A stretch of DNA of 64,000 nt, taken from positions 33,456,557 to 33,520,556 of the forward strand of contig OZ012699.1 in assembly GCA_963942565.1 (NCBI GenBank), read 5' to 3'. Under the pieces are notes generated by a model that was not told where the DNA came from, ran no database searches, and was given only the letters and a program-made list of their open reading frames with translations. This document shows positions 11,369 to 22,989 of the stretch, piece by piece (the first letter of the stretch is position 1; each line of letters begins with the position of its first letter). This DNA is from Maea johnstoni. Its lineage: Eukaryota > Annelida > Polychaeta > Spionida > Magelonidae. The position numbers were made by a program, and so were the translations under genes.

Positions 11369-12404
11369 CTTAAAGAAGAGGGAAGAACAGGAGACATGCA
11401 AATTAGGCCAGGCTGCCATGCCAACCATGCAGCGTCGTCTGCAGCCGCATGAGTAGTTTCCTTTCTGTCCACCAGGCGGCAGAAATCGAGTATCATCTCC
11501 AAATCTCTCACAAGAAATTCAGATGAGGTTTTTCTAATTTAGCTGATGAAATATACCGTGTATAGAATTCTTGTGACCTAATAATATTTGACTGAAAAAT
11601 GTACAGGGTATACAATTCTTCTTGAGTATATAACAAGATGTTGACATTGGTATGACAGTTCATAATTCTCCATAAACTAAAAATTTCAGTTGATCTGAAA
11701 TCAACATCAAATAGAATATTTGATAAAATTTGTTCTAGAGAGAATCTGTCAAAAACATTTTTTTTGAAATACTCACATTTTTGTCAAGAAATTCAAAGAG
11801 GTCACACCCTCAAATGTGCTCAAAGCTAGGCTGAGGTAATATTCAAATCAATTTTCCCTTATGAACCCATTTCCATTTACGAGGGAACTCATAGTCTAAC
11901 TTCTTCATACATAATTTTCTAGATAGAGAAATATCTGAATCTGAAGACAATTCAGATATTGTTAAACAGATGCAATAACTTTGAGTCAAAAAATTCTGAA
12001 TCGAGAAATACTTTATGTGGAGATATATCCATAAGTTAAACCATGTGTACCCTGTAGACTGAACAGGTTAAAACATTTTTCTCTGTTTCAGGCAAGCCTC
12101 CAATACATATAATTCAGTGCCTTTACAATCAGACCCGTCCCGTACCAAATAGCTGTATGTAGCCATGACTGCTGATTCCATTCAGAAATATTCCTTGCCA
12201 ACCATTCTGCAGTAGAAGTGCACAATATGTCTGACCACTATGTCTGTAACTCCGTAAATAGAGCTACGTTTGAAATACATTTGAAGAAAAATCTTTAAAC
12301 CCAACAGGAAGAAAAACTTTAGATCAAGAATTTCCTCAAAATATTGGGTTGTTTTCAATACATTTTCATGTATGTCAGACAATGTGTGCACTTCATATAT
12401 TCAG

Positions 12405-12611
12405 TTAACCCATTCATGCCTGTAGCGCCCATAATATCCTTCATAATGATTTTATTTTTAACCGGAGCTTTTTATGAAAAATATTTGAAGAGGAAATGTC
12501 AACTAGAACCAAACACATAACTTTCCTTCAAATTTTCCTTAAATTTAGTCTTAATTTTTAAATTATTTCAAAAAATGTCATTGATCCAGACGACAGGCAT
12601 AAGTAGGTTAA
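12405..12611. mobile_element. TTAA-flanked MITE, family 1
   Basis: TTAACCCATTCATGCCTG at the left and GGCATAAGTAGGTTAA at the right. The interior has TTTGAAGAGGAAATG and TTCCTTCAAATTTTCC. Confidence 0.8.
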
Positions 12612-12834
12612 ATGTTACATATCCTTTTAATACCTGAAATGTTAGGTCTGCAGCCTGTTCCCGCTTGCAGCAGTTACTCAGCTCTAAAAACTACAATAGT
12701 ATCCACTGATAACAATAGATCTTTGTTGTGATTGTGGAAACATAAATACAGTACAAAAAAAAACATGTCTTAAATTATAAATCACCTAAATCTGTCTATT
12801 ATACAGAAATACAGGACGCAGTATAATAAACATA

Positions 12835-13146
<312 letters not shown>

Positions 13147-13567
13147 GGCATTAGTCCTCAAACACCGGTATCTGCTGTTTATGGACAATATGGTTGTAGT
13201 CTAATATGGTTATAATAGTCTTGAAACATTTATTGCTTTATAGGATTTAGCGCTCCATGCATAAAACACTATTTAAATTAATTGGGTGTTCAAAATATGG
13301 TATGATAATCTGATCTGAAAGAAGTGGTGGACCCAGGACCGAGGATTTGTTATGTTTGAGGGCGGTTCAGTTTATCGTGGATGTAGATCTACCTCTTAAT
13401 TTTGCTTTAGGCAAAACTTTAAAAAGTGAAAATAGAAAGTCAGCATTTGGACTGAAATATTGGCATCTGATAAAGAGTTATTGGTTGGATGAAGAAAAAA
13501 TAATATAACCTTGTAATATTGTCAGAGAAACTTTTATAAGTATCTTAAAATATGAAATATAATCAAA

Positions 13568-13955
13568 GGTTAAAGTCTGAAAAATCATATTGAATGAAAA
13601 CATTTAAAGGAAATTACTGACAATCCTTCTTCACATATTTGGTAAAAAAACATTCTCAATTTAATAATTATTGTCAAAAATATTTTGGAAGCAGACAAAA
13701 ATGCTAAGTGGGTTAAGTTTGAGGTCCGAGAAGATTTTCTTCACCAATGCAGATCATATGGTCAGAAGTTGATGAAATCTAGCAAGTGAAAGGATAGTGG
13801 GAAAAATATTTGAAGGAGAAATGTCAATTAGAACATTACCTACAACTCTCCTTCATATATTTTGTACAATTTTTCTTGATTTCCAAATTATGGTCAAAAG
13901 TGTCATAGATCCAGACGACAATTTCTTGAGGATCTCTTAAGCATTAATGGGTTAA
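13568..13955. mobile_element. Two adjacent worn copies of MITE family 1
   Basis: The first copy ends AATGCTAAGTGGGTTAA at 13716. The second begins near there and ends GCATTAATGGGTTAA at 13955, with the usual AATATTTGAAGGAGAAATGT and CAACTCTCCTTCA core. Left ends are eroded. Confidence 0.65.
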
Positions 13956-14234
13956 ATACAACAGCAGGAAGAGATGGACCAAAATGTCAAAACTGAATGG
14001 TATAGATATAAATATCATTAGTTGGGTATTGATCTGAGTCACCTATAAAGAATAAATGAAAATAAACTAAAATTTTCAAAGATAATATAAAACTCAACTA
14101 GAACAAACATGTGGTCTTACACTTCTGAATACTACAGCTTGAAAACAAATGTGAAAACAATATTTTGAAAAATATTTGACTAAAAGTTGATGTTTCCATA
14201 GTTCTACAAACTCTCTTCCATTACTTTTCAAATA

Positions 14235-14571
14235 CTAGGGATGTCATCGATAGTCGACAAATCGATAAATCAACATTTTCACTTTGTCAATTAAATTGAA
14301 TCGAATGGTTGCGTATCGAATCGAAATAATCGATATTCTGTAGCCCAGAAATGGCGTATGATTATTAATAAGAGACACTTTTCCCAGACATTTTCTAGTT
14401 AATCTAATGCAAAGTGAAACTCTGCCTAAATACTGAAGTATTTTCTATGGCTTTTGTAAGAGAAATTGGAAGGAATGGTGTACTTTACTCAGGCATATGG
14501 CCAAAAATCAATATATAGGAAAGAGTATAGCAATTAACCAAATCGAAAAAAAGGGATATCAATGACATCCC
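14235..14571. mobile_element. hAT-like MITE with TAGGGATGTCATCGATA ends
   Basis: Opposed ends TAGGGATGTCATCGATA and ATCAATGACATCCCTA enclose about 300 bp with several ATCGAAT motifs. TAGGG ends with an internal CGATT-like motif are common in hAT MITEs. No clean 8-bp target duplication was found. Another ATCGAAT cluster just outside, at 14606-14670, may be a second fragment. Confidence 0.6.
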
Positions 14572-14984
14572 TATAAATAATTGTGCCCTACGAGCATGTT
14601 ACAGCGTATCGAATCGAATCGAATCGGATCGAAAAATATATCAATTAATCGAATCGATAAAATTTCTTATCAAATCCATCACTATCAAATAGCACCCTAT
14701 TTGAAGAGTCATATCCAAAGTTGTCAGACCACTTGTATGCCCATATTTGGAATATCAAATTTTGTCAGTTTTTCTGCCATATTGCGGTATGTGAATGGAA
14801 AATAAAACTGAACTTTAGTATCTATCTTGTATAACATGCAGTTAATAGCTAATTTGCAACTAACTGGAAATCCTGTTTTTCTTCTTGGATAATCCTAGGA
14901 ATTCCATAGTATTCCCAAATTCATTTGGTAAATGAGAATACCCCTAATACAGACCTAGTTTGTGGCAAGGTAGGCCCCTAACTC

Positions 14985-16075
14985 AGGATATTCCTGATGC
15001 CCCCTGATATTTGGAACATAGACTCACCTTTTTTATGAATATAGCACTCAATTAACATGAATACAAGTATTCAAAGAAAGTTTTCTTTGCCCTAAAAAGT
15101 TCATTTGAACCAATGGCATCCATTACAAGAAATAAATCATCGCAATGTTGGTCCCCATCTAAAGTGATTCCTTACACGCCCTGCTAATTTGTCTAGAAAC
15201 ACTTCTATTATGAATATTGCTCTAAATTGAAATGAATACTTTCTTGGCCCTGAAATATTCATTTGATTCCTTGGCACCTTTTATAGGACCCAGATCATCG
15301 GGAGGTCGGCCGCTATCTCAAGTGATTACAAACGTGACCTACTATAAGGTCCATAGGCTCACTTAATAAATATTTCATATTGCAAAAAATTGAAATGAAT
15401 ACAGTATAACAGGAGCAGTGGCGTAGTGGTTAGCGTGTTCGGCTTGCAACACGAAGGTCGCAGGTTCAAATCCGGTCAGAGTCACTGAATTCTTTCTGTC
15501 CTTGAGCAAGACAGTTAACTCGTTGCTCAGTGCTTCGGAGGGCACTGTAAGCCGTCGGTCCAGTCGGCCAAGAGCCTTAGTTGCTCGTGTTTCTTCTGAT
15601 TGATATACCGACTTAAAATAAAGATTACATTTACATTTTTTTACTTTTACATTTACATTTTATTTAACAGTACCCTAATATATTCATTTGATTCCTTGAC
15701 ATCCCTCATAAGACCTAGATCATCGGGAACTTGGCCCTAATCAAGTGATTATGGATGCGCCCCGCTATTTGGTCCATAGACTCACTTCTTTATCTAATAT
15801 TGCACCAAATTGGAGGAAAATACTTCTCTTAACCCTAAAATATTCATATAATACCTTGGCATCCTTTAAAAGACATAGATTAACAGGACATTAGCCCCTA
15901 TCTAAATGATTACAGGCTTGTTCTGCTATCTAATACGTAAACACACTTTATTTTATGAATGTTCTAAAAAAATGAAATGATTACTTATAATATGCATTTG
16001 ATCCCGTTATAAAATCTAGATCATCGGGAACTTTGCCCCGATCAAGTGATTATGAATACGCCCTGCTTATTGGTC
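14985..16075. repeat. Tandem array of about 175-bp units in SLC4 intron
   Basis: Diverged units recur with anchor segments near 15002, 15178, 15335, 15757, 15920 and 16060. Each has a form of GCTATTTGGTCCATAGACTCAC, TTGAAATGAATACTT, TTCATTTGATTCCTTGGCAT, AGATCATCGGGA and AAGTGATTAC. The apparent 422-bp step contains the SINE at 15411. The first part of the unit is the source, or a relative, of the 37-bp array that follows. Confidence 0.85.
15411..15655 (+). mobile_element. tRNA-derived SINE (tRNA-Ala-like head)
   Basis: The head has A box TGGCGTAGTGGTTAGCG, anticodon loop CTTGCAA (TGC, alanine) and B box GGTTCAAATCC. The body has GAGCAAGACAGTTAAC and GCTTCGGAGGGCACTGTAAG, and ends in a repeated TTACATTTACATTTT tail. 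It interrupts one unit of the surrounding 175-bp tandem array, so it inserted after that array formed. Confidence 0.85.
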
Positions 16076-16099
16076 CTTAGACTCACTTTTTCATGAATA

Positions 16100-16829
16100 T
16101 CAACATGCTCTGCTATTTGGTACAAAGACTCACTTTTTTGTGAACATTGCAATTTGGTACACACTCATTTTTTGTGAATATTGCAATTTGGTCCATAGAC
16201 TCAATATTGGGTAAATATTGCAATATGGTCCATAGACTCACTTTTTGTGAATATTGCAATTTGGTATAAAGCCTCAAGTTTTTGTTAAAATTGCTATTTG
16301 GTACATAGACTCACTTTTTTGTGAATATTGCAATTTGGTACATAGACTCACTTTTTGTGAATATTGCAATTTGGTACATAGACTCACTTTTTTGAGAATA
16401 TTACAATTTGGTACATAGACTCACTTTTTGTGAATATTGCAATTTGGTACATAGACTCACTTTTTGTGAATATTGCAATTTGGTACATAGACTCACTTTT
16501 TGTGAATATTGCAATTTGGTACATAGACTCACTTTTTTATGAATATTGCAATTTGCTACATAGACTCACTTTTTTGTGAATATTGCAATTTGGTCTATAG
16601 AATCACTTTTTTGTGAATATTGCAATTTGGTACATAGACTCACTTTTATTGTAAATATTGCAATTTGTTCCATAGACTCACTTTTTAGTGAATATTGCAA
16701 TTTGGTACATAGACACACTTTTTTGTGAGTATTGCAATTTGGTACACAGACTCACTTTTTTATGAATATTGCAATTTGGTACATAGACTCACTTTTTTGT
16801 GAACATTGCAATTTGGTACATAGACTCAC
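16100..16829. repeat. 37-bp tandem array carrying SLC4 donor sites, about 20 units
   Basis: Units read ATTTGGTACATAGACTCAC followed by TTTTTTGTGAATATTGCA, 36 to 38 bp each. The last unit ends exactly at the donor of the SLC4 exon 16830-16993: on the minus strand the intron opens GTGAGTCTATGTACC, which is the unit itself. By count 15 of 20 units keep GTGAGT. The array is thus a run of near-identical copies of the intronic half of a working 5' splice site. Confidence 0.95.
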
Positions 16830-16993
16830 CTTATGGGAGGAGTTGTTGTAGGGCAGATCACTGGCGCTGTCCGTGGGGTTGAACGAGGTGTCGCTGATGT
16901 TCGAACCAGATTTGGGCGAGGTCAGCGTTCCGCTGCTATGACTCATCTTGAGACCTCCAGGAGCTGTCGCGGCCGTGCTCAATAGATTGCCAC
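16830..16993 (-). CDS. SLC4A7/8/10: SLC4 exon: Ser/Gly/Asn-rich linker (GGNLLSTAAT to PYNNSSHK)
   Basis: A 164-bp exon, phase 1 to 0. Acceptor is CCCTATAG|GTGGCA and donor is CATAAG|GTGAGT. It encodes about 54 residues including TAPGGLKMSHSSGTLTSP, GSNISDTSFNPTDSASD and ending PYNNSSHK. The sequence is low in conserved motifs, as expected for the linker between the two conserved halves of the cytoplasmic domain, which is Ser-rich and variable in vertebrates. Phase and position agree with the flanking certain exons. Both its splice sites are copied into neighbouring tandem repeats. Confidence 0.82.
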
Positions 16994-17160
16994 CTATAGG
17001 GGAGGGACGCACAGAAAAAAAGCTTCTTTAGAACAATGAAACAATAAATTATGCACAAGGTTCTTTGTAACATAAAGCATAAAATGAAACAATACATTGG
17101 CACCTTTAGGGGAGGGAAGTTCAGAAAACAAGCTTCTTTAGAACATAATGCATAAAATGA
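16987..17160. repeat. Tandem duplication covering the SLC4 exon acceptor
   Basis: The segment TTGCCACCTATAGGGGAGGG at the acceptor recurs as TTGGCACCTTTAGGGGAGGG at about 17097. Both are followed by CAGAAAA-AAGCTTCTTTAGAACA. On the minus strand the copy supplies a second AG with the same context (CTAAAG|GTGCCA). Further AAAGCATAAAATGAAACAAT pieces follow to about 17275. Confidence 0.8.
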
Positions 17161-17270
17161 AACAATGAATTCGCTCAAATAGAGACATAACCATGTACAA
17201 CCAGCTTCTTTGAAACAGAAAGCATAAAATGAAACAATAAATAATAGAGAGATCATATAAAACAAGCTTC

Positions 17271-17501
17271 TTCACCCTTTAATGCTCACAGCGGCCAAAA
17301 CCAGCTTGACAATTTTGAAGAAATCTTTCAGGTTTTAGCACAATTGGCAAAATATTTGAAGGAGAAATGTTGATCAGAACATTACCAACAACTCTCCTTC
17401 AAATATTTTGTAAAATAATTCCCAATTCAAAAGTTATTGTCAAAAGTATCTTTAATCCAGACAACAATTTCTGGATGAAGTCTTACGCATTAATAGGTTA
17501 A
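17271..17501. mobile_element. MITE family 1
   Basis: Left end CCTTTAATGCTCACAGCGGCC and right end GCATTAATAGGTTAA. The interior is AATATTTGAAGGAGAAATG opposed to AACTCTCCTTCAAATATTT. Confidence 0.8.
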
Positions 17502-17899
17502 GAAGAAATTATAAAGTAAAATAATACAATAAATAAATAAATTATTCTTTTGGATAATCTTCAAACGGTTAACATCTTTTTTTAAAGATTCTTGTGGACT
17601 TCTACAGAAATGAACTGCATAAATAATCACCTATATAGAAAGGCACACAGAAAAAACTTCTTTGATACAAAAACATGCCAAAAATAAATCATTAACTCTT
17701 TTGGATAGTTTTTATCCAACATCGTTCACGTTCCCAGTTATATCAAAACCTTTACAGCGTGACCTTGATCTTACTATTTATTAGTTCAGCATGTGGCTCC
17801 ATCTTCTGGGATGCTTTAAAACTAACTCATAAAGATCTTTCATTTTGAAAGATGGGATTCCAGAGATACTATAAAATAACCTTACTCAAAGAATACCTG

Positions 17900-18890
17900 C
17901 TTATTTTTTTGCAAAAGATGCGAGGGATACAAGCTAAAACAGTGGAAACACCGTTACCATTGCCTTAGTAAGACTCAGAGCGCCCAGGTAGCAAATTGCA
18001 GATGATATAGCATCATTTTAAAAGGAAGTCACTTATAGCAAAACATATGCGAAAGATGCAAGGGATTTAAGCCAAAAAAGTGTGGACACCTTTAACATAC
18101 TGTATACAGCTTTAATAGGAGTGCTATGCATTTTGCTTTAATTTTGGTAATCGTGCTACTTTAAATTCACACATTCACACACTCAGCAGGTCGGAGATAC
18201 AAATCAGGATATCCATTTGAATGATGCTATTTTGGTGCTATCAAGGGGAGCGCGATACTAGCATAAGTTAAATTCCTGTAAAAAATGCCAGTTATAATAT
18301 ACAGTTTTGCAGTTACTATAGCGTGAAGCTATAACAAAGTCACTTAAACCATAACAAAACTCATGCAAAAGATGCGAGTATAAGCCAAAATAATATACAC
18401 ACCTTTAACATACTATAAACAGCTTTAATTTTGAAGAGCTAAAACTTTTGCTTTACAGCCCTCCTGGAGGGTATATGTGCTACTTAAAATTCACGCATTC
18501 AAGCAATCAGCAGGTCGGAGATACAAACCATCATATATATTTGAATGATGTTATTTTGGCGCTATCATTGGTATCGCGAAAAGAGCGAAAATTTAATTCC
18601 TATAAAAAATAGCAGTTATGATATACAGTATTGCTGTTACTATGGCGTCATGCTATAATAAAGTCTAGCAAAACTTATGCGAAAGATGCGAGGGAGATAA
18701 GCCAAAACAGAGTAGGCAAACCTTCACCATTACTGAAGTTCCACTCAAAGTGCCTCTTGTAAATCTCGGAAAGGTAGCGTATTGCAGTTACTATGGTATC
18801 ATGCTATAATACACGTAAAACAATTGGAAAACTTATGCGAAAGAGAGATGGGAGTAGGGATATAAGCCAAAACAGTGTAGACACCTTTAC
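17900..18890. repeat. Diverged tandem repeats that include copies of an SLC4 exon end and donor
   Basis: Anchors GC(G/A)AAAGATGC(G/A)AGGG recur at about 17911, 18050, 18365, 18678 and 18837. The stretch at 18708-18765 matches the last coding bases and donor of the adjacent exon; on the minus strand it reads CACTTTGAGTGGAACTTCAG then TAATG|GTGAAGG, against the true end CAACG|GTAAAGG. A second copy at 17943-17985 reads GCAATG|GTAACGG. So exon tail plus donor have been carried along in the array. Confidence 0.8.
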
Positions 18891-19076
18891 CGTTGCTGAA
18901 ACGCGGTTCAGAGTGTTTCTTCCCGATATCGGCCAACGAGCGTACGAACGGAATCCCGGACCCCTTGCTCTCCATCTGATGTTGATGACGATGGCGGCGC
19001 AGCAGTACGTCACGAACCTTGTCACGATTGTCTTCTGCGATCTGCTTGGTGTTGACCATGTTGTCAAGGACCATAT
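18891..19076 (-). CDS. SLC4A7/8/10: SLC4 exon: DMVLDNMV to KKHSEPRFSN
   Basis: A 186-bp exon, phase 1 to 1. Acceptor is GCACTCTAG and donor is CAACG|GTAAAG. It encodes MVLDNMVNTKQIAEDNRD, KVRDVLLRRHRHQHQ and IPFVRSLADIGKKHSEP. The VR(S)(L/F)ADIGKKHS(D/E)P block is typical of SLC4A7/8/10 rather than SLC4A4. With the next exon the junction gives SNGGN. The tail of this exon is duplicated in the downstream intron. Confidence 0.96.
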
Positions 19077-19262
19077 CTAGAGTGCGCAGAAACAGGAACA
19101 TTTATACATATATTATATATATCATAACTATATAGAACTTTTAACCCATTAATGCTCTTAGCGGTGAAAAATATCACAGATCCTAACAACAATAACATAG
19201 AGGAACTCACAAGCATGACAAACAGTGTTTAGTGTCAGGCCATAACAGCGGAAACAGGGACA

Positions 19263-19515
19263 TTTATAAACAGTGTCTTAGCAAGGATTTAAAACTGGGT
19301 GTCAAAAATGACAATTGTAAAGTTTTTAGGCCTTCTATTTTTCAAGGGAGACCACAATGTACTCAGATTACAATCACAGATATGTATTTACTTGGTGTCC
19401 ATATACAATGCCTTAGGATTATATTGAGGTGAAAAGAAATCAAACATGCAATTGAAATTTTAAGAAATTGCTAACAAAAGAATTTGGTGTCCTGAGGGGT
19501 GCTATGTTGGCTAAC
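19263..19515 (+). mobile_element. hAT-like MITE, family 3, worn copy
   Basis: Begins CAGTGTCTTAGCAAGGATTT and holds GGGTGTCAAAAATGACAATTG, AAGGGAGACCACAATGTACT and GGTGTCCTGAGGGGTG. The end TTGGCTAACCAAAT is degraded. It lies in the 546-bp intron between two SLC4 exons. Confidence 0.75.
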
Positions 19516-19622
19516 CAAATAGAGTTTATCCAATAATGCTCTTAGTAGCCTTACAATATTGGTGAAATCTTTCAGTCAAAGGCATGTTATTGAATACACC
19601 TATATAGAGCCCACTAACTGAC

Positions 19623-19783
19623 CTGCAATGTCTATGAGGCTGAAGGCTTCCATGTCTAGCTTGACGGTACCGGTCATCAGTCCCTTCCTCAGCTCAAATA
19701 AGGAGTGGAGAGAGAGCGTGGCCACGTGAGGCTTGGACCAGCGGTTACCCCCCTCCTCCACATCCTCCTCAAACTTAATCCAT
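19623..19783 (-). CDS. SLC4A7/8/10: SLC4 exon: [18 protein letters not shown] to IDIA
   Basis: A 161-bp exon, phase 2 to 1. Acceptor is TTTGTTTTCAG and donor is TTGCAG|GTCAGT. It encodes [34 protein letters not shown] and [15 protein letters not shown]. The motif [18 protein letters not shown] is a family signature. It joins the next exon to give IDIADMVLD, matching IADMVLD of relatives. Confidence 0.97.
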
Positions 19784-20168
19784 CTGAAAACAAAAAACAT
19801 AAATAAATATATGAAGTTGATTCTTTTGAAAAATATAACACAAAAAAATATCTCAAAAACATTTTATTCAGAATTTTGTTTTGTTCATTCAACTGTTTGT
19901 CTCTATAATCCTTTTTTCTTTATTTTGAAGCGAGGGGGTGGGATATCATGAAAATGAACTAAAAAAGAAAAAAATATTGAGATGAAAAATATTAAAGAAA
20001 AAGATTCTAACGCTTTTTTTTTGGAACTCAAAAAATGTATGTTTGTAAGAAATTAAAACAAAAATTCAAAATAATTATTGAAAAATAATTTTAAAAAAAT
20101 TTAATTTTTTTTTTAATCACAAAAAAATTGAAATTAAGAAAGAAAATGAAAATAGTCATAATTGTGAC

Positions 20169-20316
20169 CTTGCAGTCTCCTTCCATTCCAGATCTCCGTC
20201 CTCGCCGACACACTGCAGCTCCTCCATCTCGCAGAAAATATCGTGCGGCTCGTGAGTATCGTCATCGTCCTCGTTCTGGCCCAGAATAAACTTCACGCGC
20301 TGCGACGGGGGAGTGG
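20169..20316 (-). CDS. SLC4A7/8/10: SLC4 exon: TPPSQRVKFILG to WKETA
   Basis: A 148-bp exon, phase 1 to 2. Acceptor is ATCGTGTTTAG and donor is CTGCAAG|GTCACA. It encodes TPPSQRVKFILGQNEDDD, HEPHDIFCEMEELQCVGE and DLEWKETA. SQRV(K/Q)FILG marks the start of the Band_3_cyto domain in SLC4A7/8/10. With the next exon it yields WKETARWIKFEE, the expected family sequence. Confidence 0.96.
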
Positions 20317-21533
20317 CTAAACACGATAGAACAGCCGTTAGAAACATGACATACTACAAACACAGTGTTGTATAACACCAAAGAAACTGTATTGTTATAT
20401 ACATATATATTGCATTGGAATAGAAATTATAAAAAAAAAAAAAACCATATACAAATAAATACCATTCATTGTTGTTCAGAGAAATTTGAGACATTTTGCT
20501 AAAGCCAACTAATGCCTAAAATTATCATTTTCATCAAAATTCATTTATACCCTGGAAGTCTTATCCCTGTCATGCTCGAAGAACCTAGATGTCTAATCAT
20601 TTTTAATTAGCGCCGAACGCGAACACATTTTTACGAAATATTTCAGCCATTCATGCTTAGAGTTCCTACAAAAACAGTCATCTGGATCTATGATACTTTT
20701 CATAATAAGGTATGAAACGTAAGAGCTATTCTTTGTTTTTTGATGAACATTCACCCTTTAAAAACTTTTTACAGCATGCTTCCACAAGAAAAATCAGTCA
20801 TAAAAGAAAAGAAAAAATTAAAATGAAAAAAATTAGTGGCTGAAAAGTAAGGAAAAATACATCCCTTGCAAAAAATCATTTCAAGTTTGATAAGATTTTC
20901 AATGTCATTTTTTGACCATCATTTAAGGGAAGGTCAAGGACTAATGCCGCCATGGCAACCATCAATAGATGGCAGCACCTCCTAGGTAAGGTCTTCTAAG
21001 CATGACAGGGTCATATATCAAAAGAAAATAGCTGTAGATATGTTAGTATCGTAACTACGAGAGAGATTCAGGAGTATCGTCTTACAAAAATCTGGACTTA
21101 CATTTATAGATGAGAAGAGCTGTTTTACGCAAGAATGAAAATAACTTTATAGAATTCTGCAGAATTCTTGTACAATCACACATCTTCAACGGTGAAGTGC
21201 CCAAAGCAAACGTCAAAACATGTGATATGCAGACACAAACTTACTAGTACCATAACTTCTCACCTGGGGGCCTTCAAGTATTGAAATTTAATATCATTAC
21301 ACAGACAATATTCATTTGAATATTACATTTGAATATTGAAATATTGTATCTAGATAATAATTATTTGTATGAACTGAATGTTATTGATGCATTATACAGA
21401 GCACACCTAATTTTCAGAGCAAAGGAAAGTTAATAGAAATCAATTCTTCCTTACTTTGTATGAATAAAAAGGATTATGCAATAATAACAATCTACTTATG
21501 TTCAATACAAATTTGGTTACAAAAAGGTACATA

Positions 21534-21718
<185 letters not shown>

Positions 21719-22989
21719 ATGATTGAAATATGAAGTTATAACATCAAAGTCAAAATGAATATGCCATACAGGTCCACCTAGTGAGTATTTATGGAACTAG
21801 GTAGTTCATGCCCCACACTCAAAGACCAATTGATTGTTGTCATGCTGAGTTTGTAACAAATGGGCCATATTGAAAGCGTACTGCACACATACCCCAGCTA
21901 ATATATATATATATATAGCTATAGCGAAGAAACACATCTTACTCCAATACTAATATCAAACAATAAGGTCAAGGTGAAATCAAGGTCAAAGGTGAAACCA
22001 ATGTCAAAGTTCAAGGTCAAACCAAAAACTTGATGCTATTACACAAGTGTACACATATTTGTGTTTTAAAACTCATTCGGGGTGGGGGATCTGCTAAATA
22101 TTCTTAAAATTGACTACAACATAAGGATTTCGTATATTTAGGGGTTTCTAGTACGAGGGAGGTACTGTAATTCTAGGGAGGCAATAAATCACATGATAAA
22201 TCGCATAGTTGATGAGCCACAACAACAACTGGTTGACAACAATATCAACTATTGACTGGGAGACAGGGATGGATACAGGGAACCATCTACCCCCGCCCAC
22301 ACCCCCCCCCCTACCCCAAACCCCTTCACTTAACCCTTAATCCATTCATGGCTAGGGTCCTCATCCTGAGCTCAAAATAGTATTTGTGAAAACAACTTGA
22401 AAGTTAAGCATTCACACAATATTTGAAAGAGTTATGTCACATTAATTATCGTCATTGTCAACATCATCTTCAGATAAACATTTCTTCTCAAAGTATCTTT
22501 TTATAAAATTTCTGCTCGAAATATTTTCCAAAAGATTGCTTTATAAGAGTGGTCTTACAAAAATAATCAAAAATGTTTTGGGTTGCTACCGAGGTAAATG
22601 ATTTAATATATCAGTTCTCAGTCAAGAAATCATATACGATATATGATTTTGTAGGTTTAATCAATTTGGAATATCTGCCCCTCTCCCTATTATCCCCCCC
22701 CCCCTTTTTACCCTTTATAAAACATAGTATCCATCCCTGAAGGTGACGAAATCTGGTAATTAACAAAGTTAACAAAGACATGTGAAACAATGGGGAATCA
22801 CGGTTCAAAAATCAGTGAGTGGGAAGGATAAAATTCTCCTTTCCGTCACAACAAAAATCGGCGTAGGGTGTTTGTGGGTGCGGGTCGGGCTGACACTAAC
22901 TAGAAAGACTTATATAGATATGTCAGAAACGACGGCAAAATGCACAATAGGGCAGCCCCACTTCACAATATGAAGGTCAAGGTCACATG

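Noticed and set aside
15420-15495. Functional tRNA-Ala gene
   Set aside because: Head of a SINE with a long 3' body and a simple tail; stems are imperfect.
18793-19080. Plus-strand open frame across an SLC4 exon
   Set aside because: It is the antisense shadow of the conserved exon 18891-19076.
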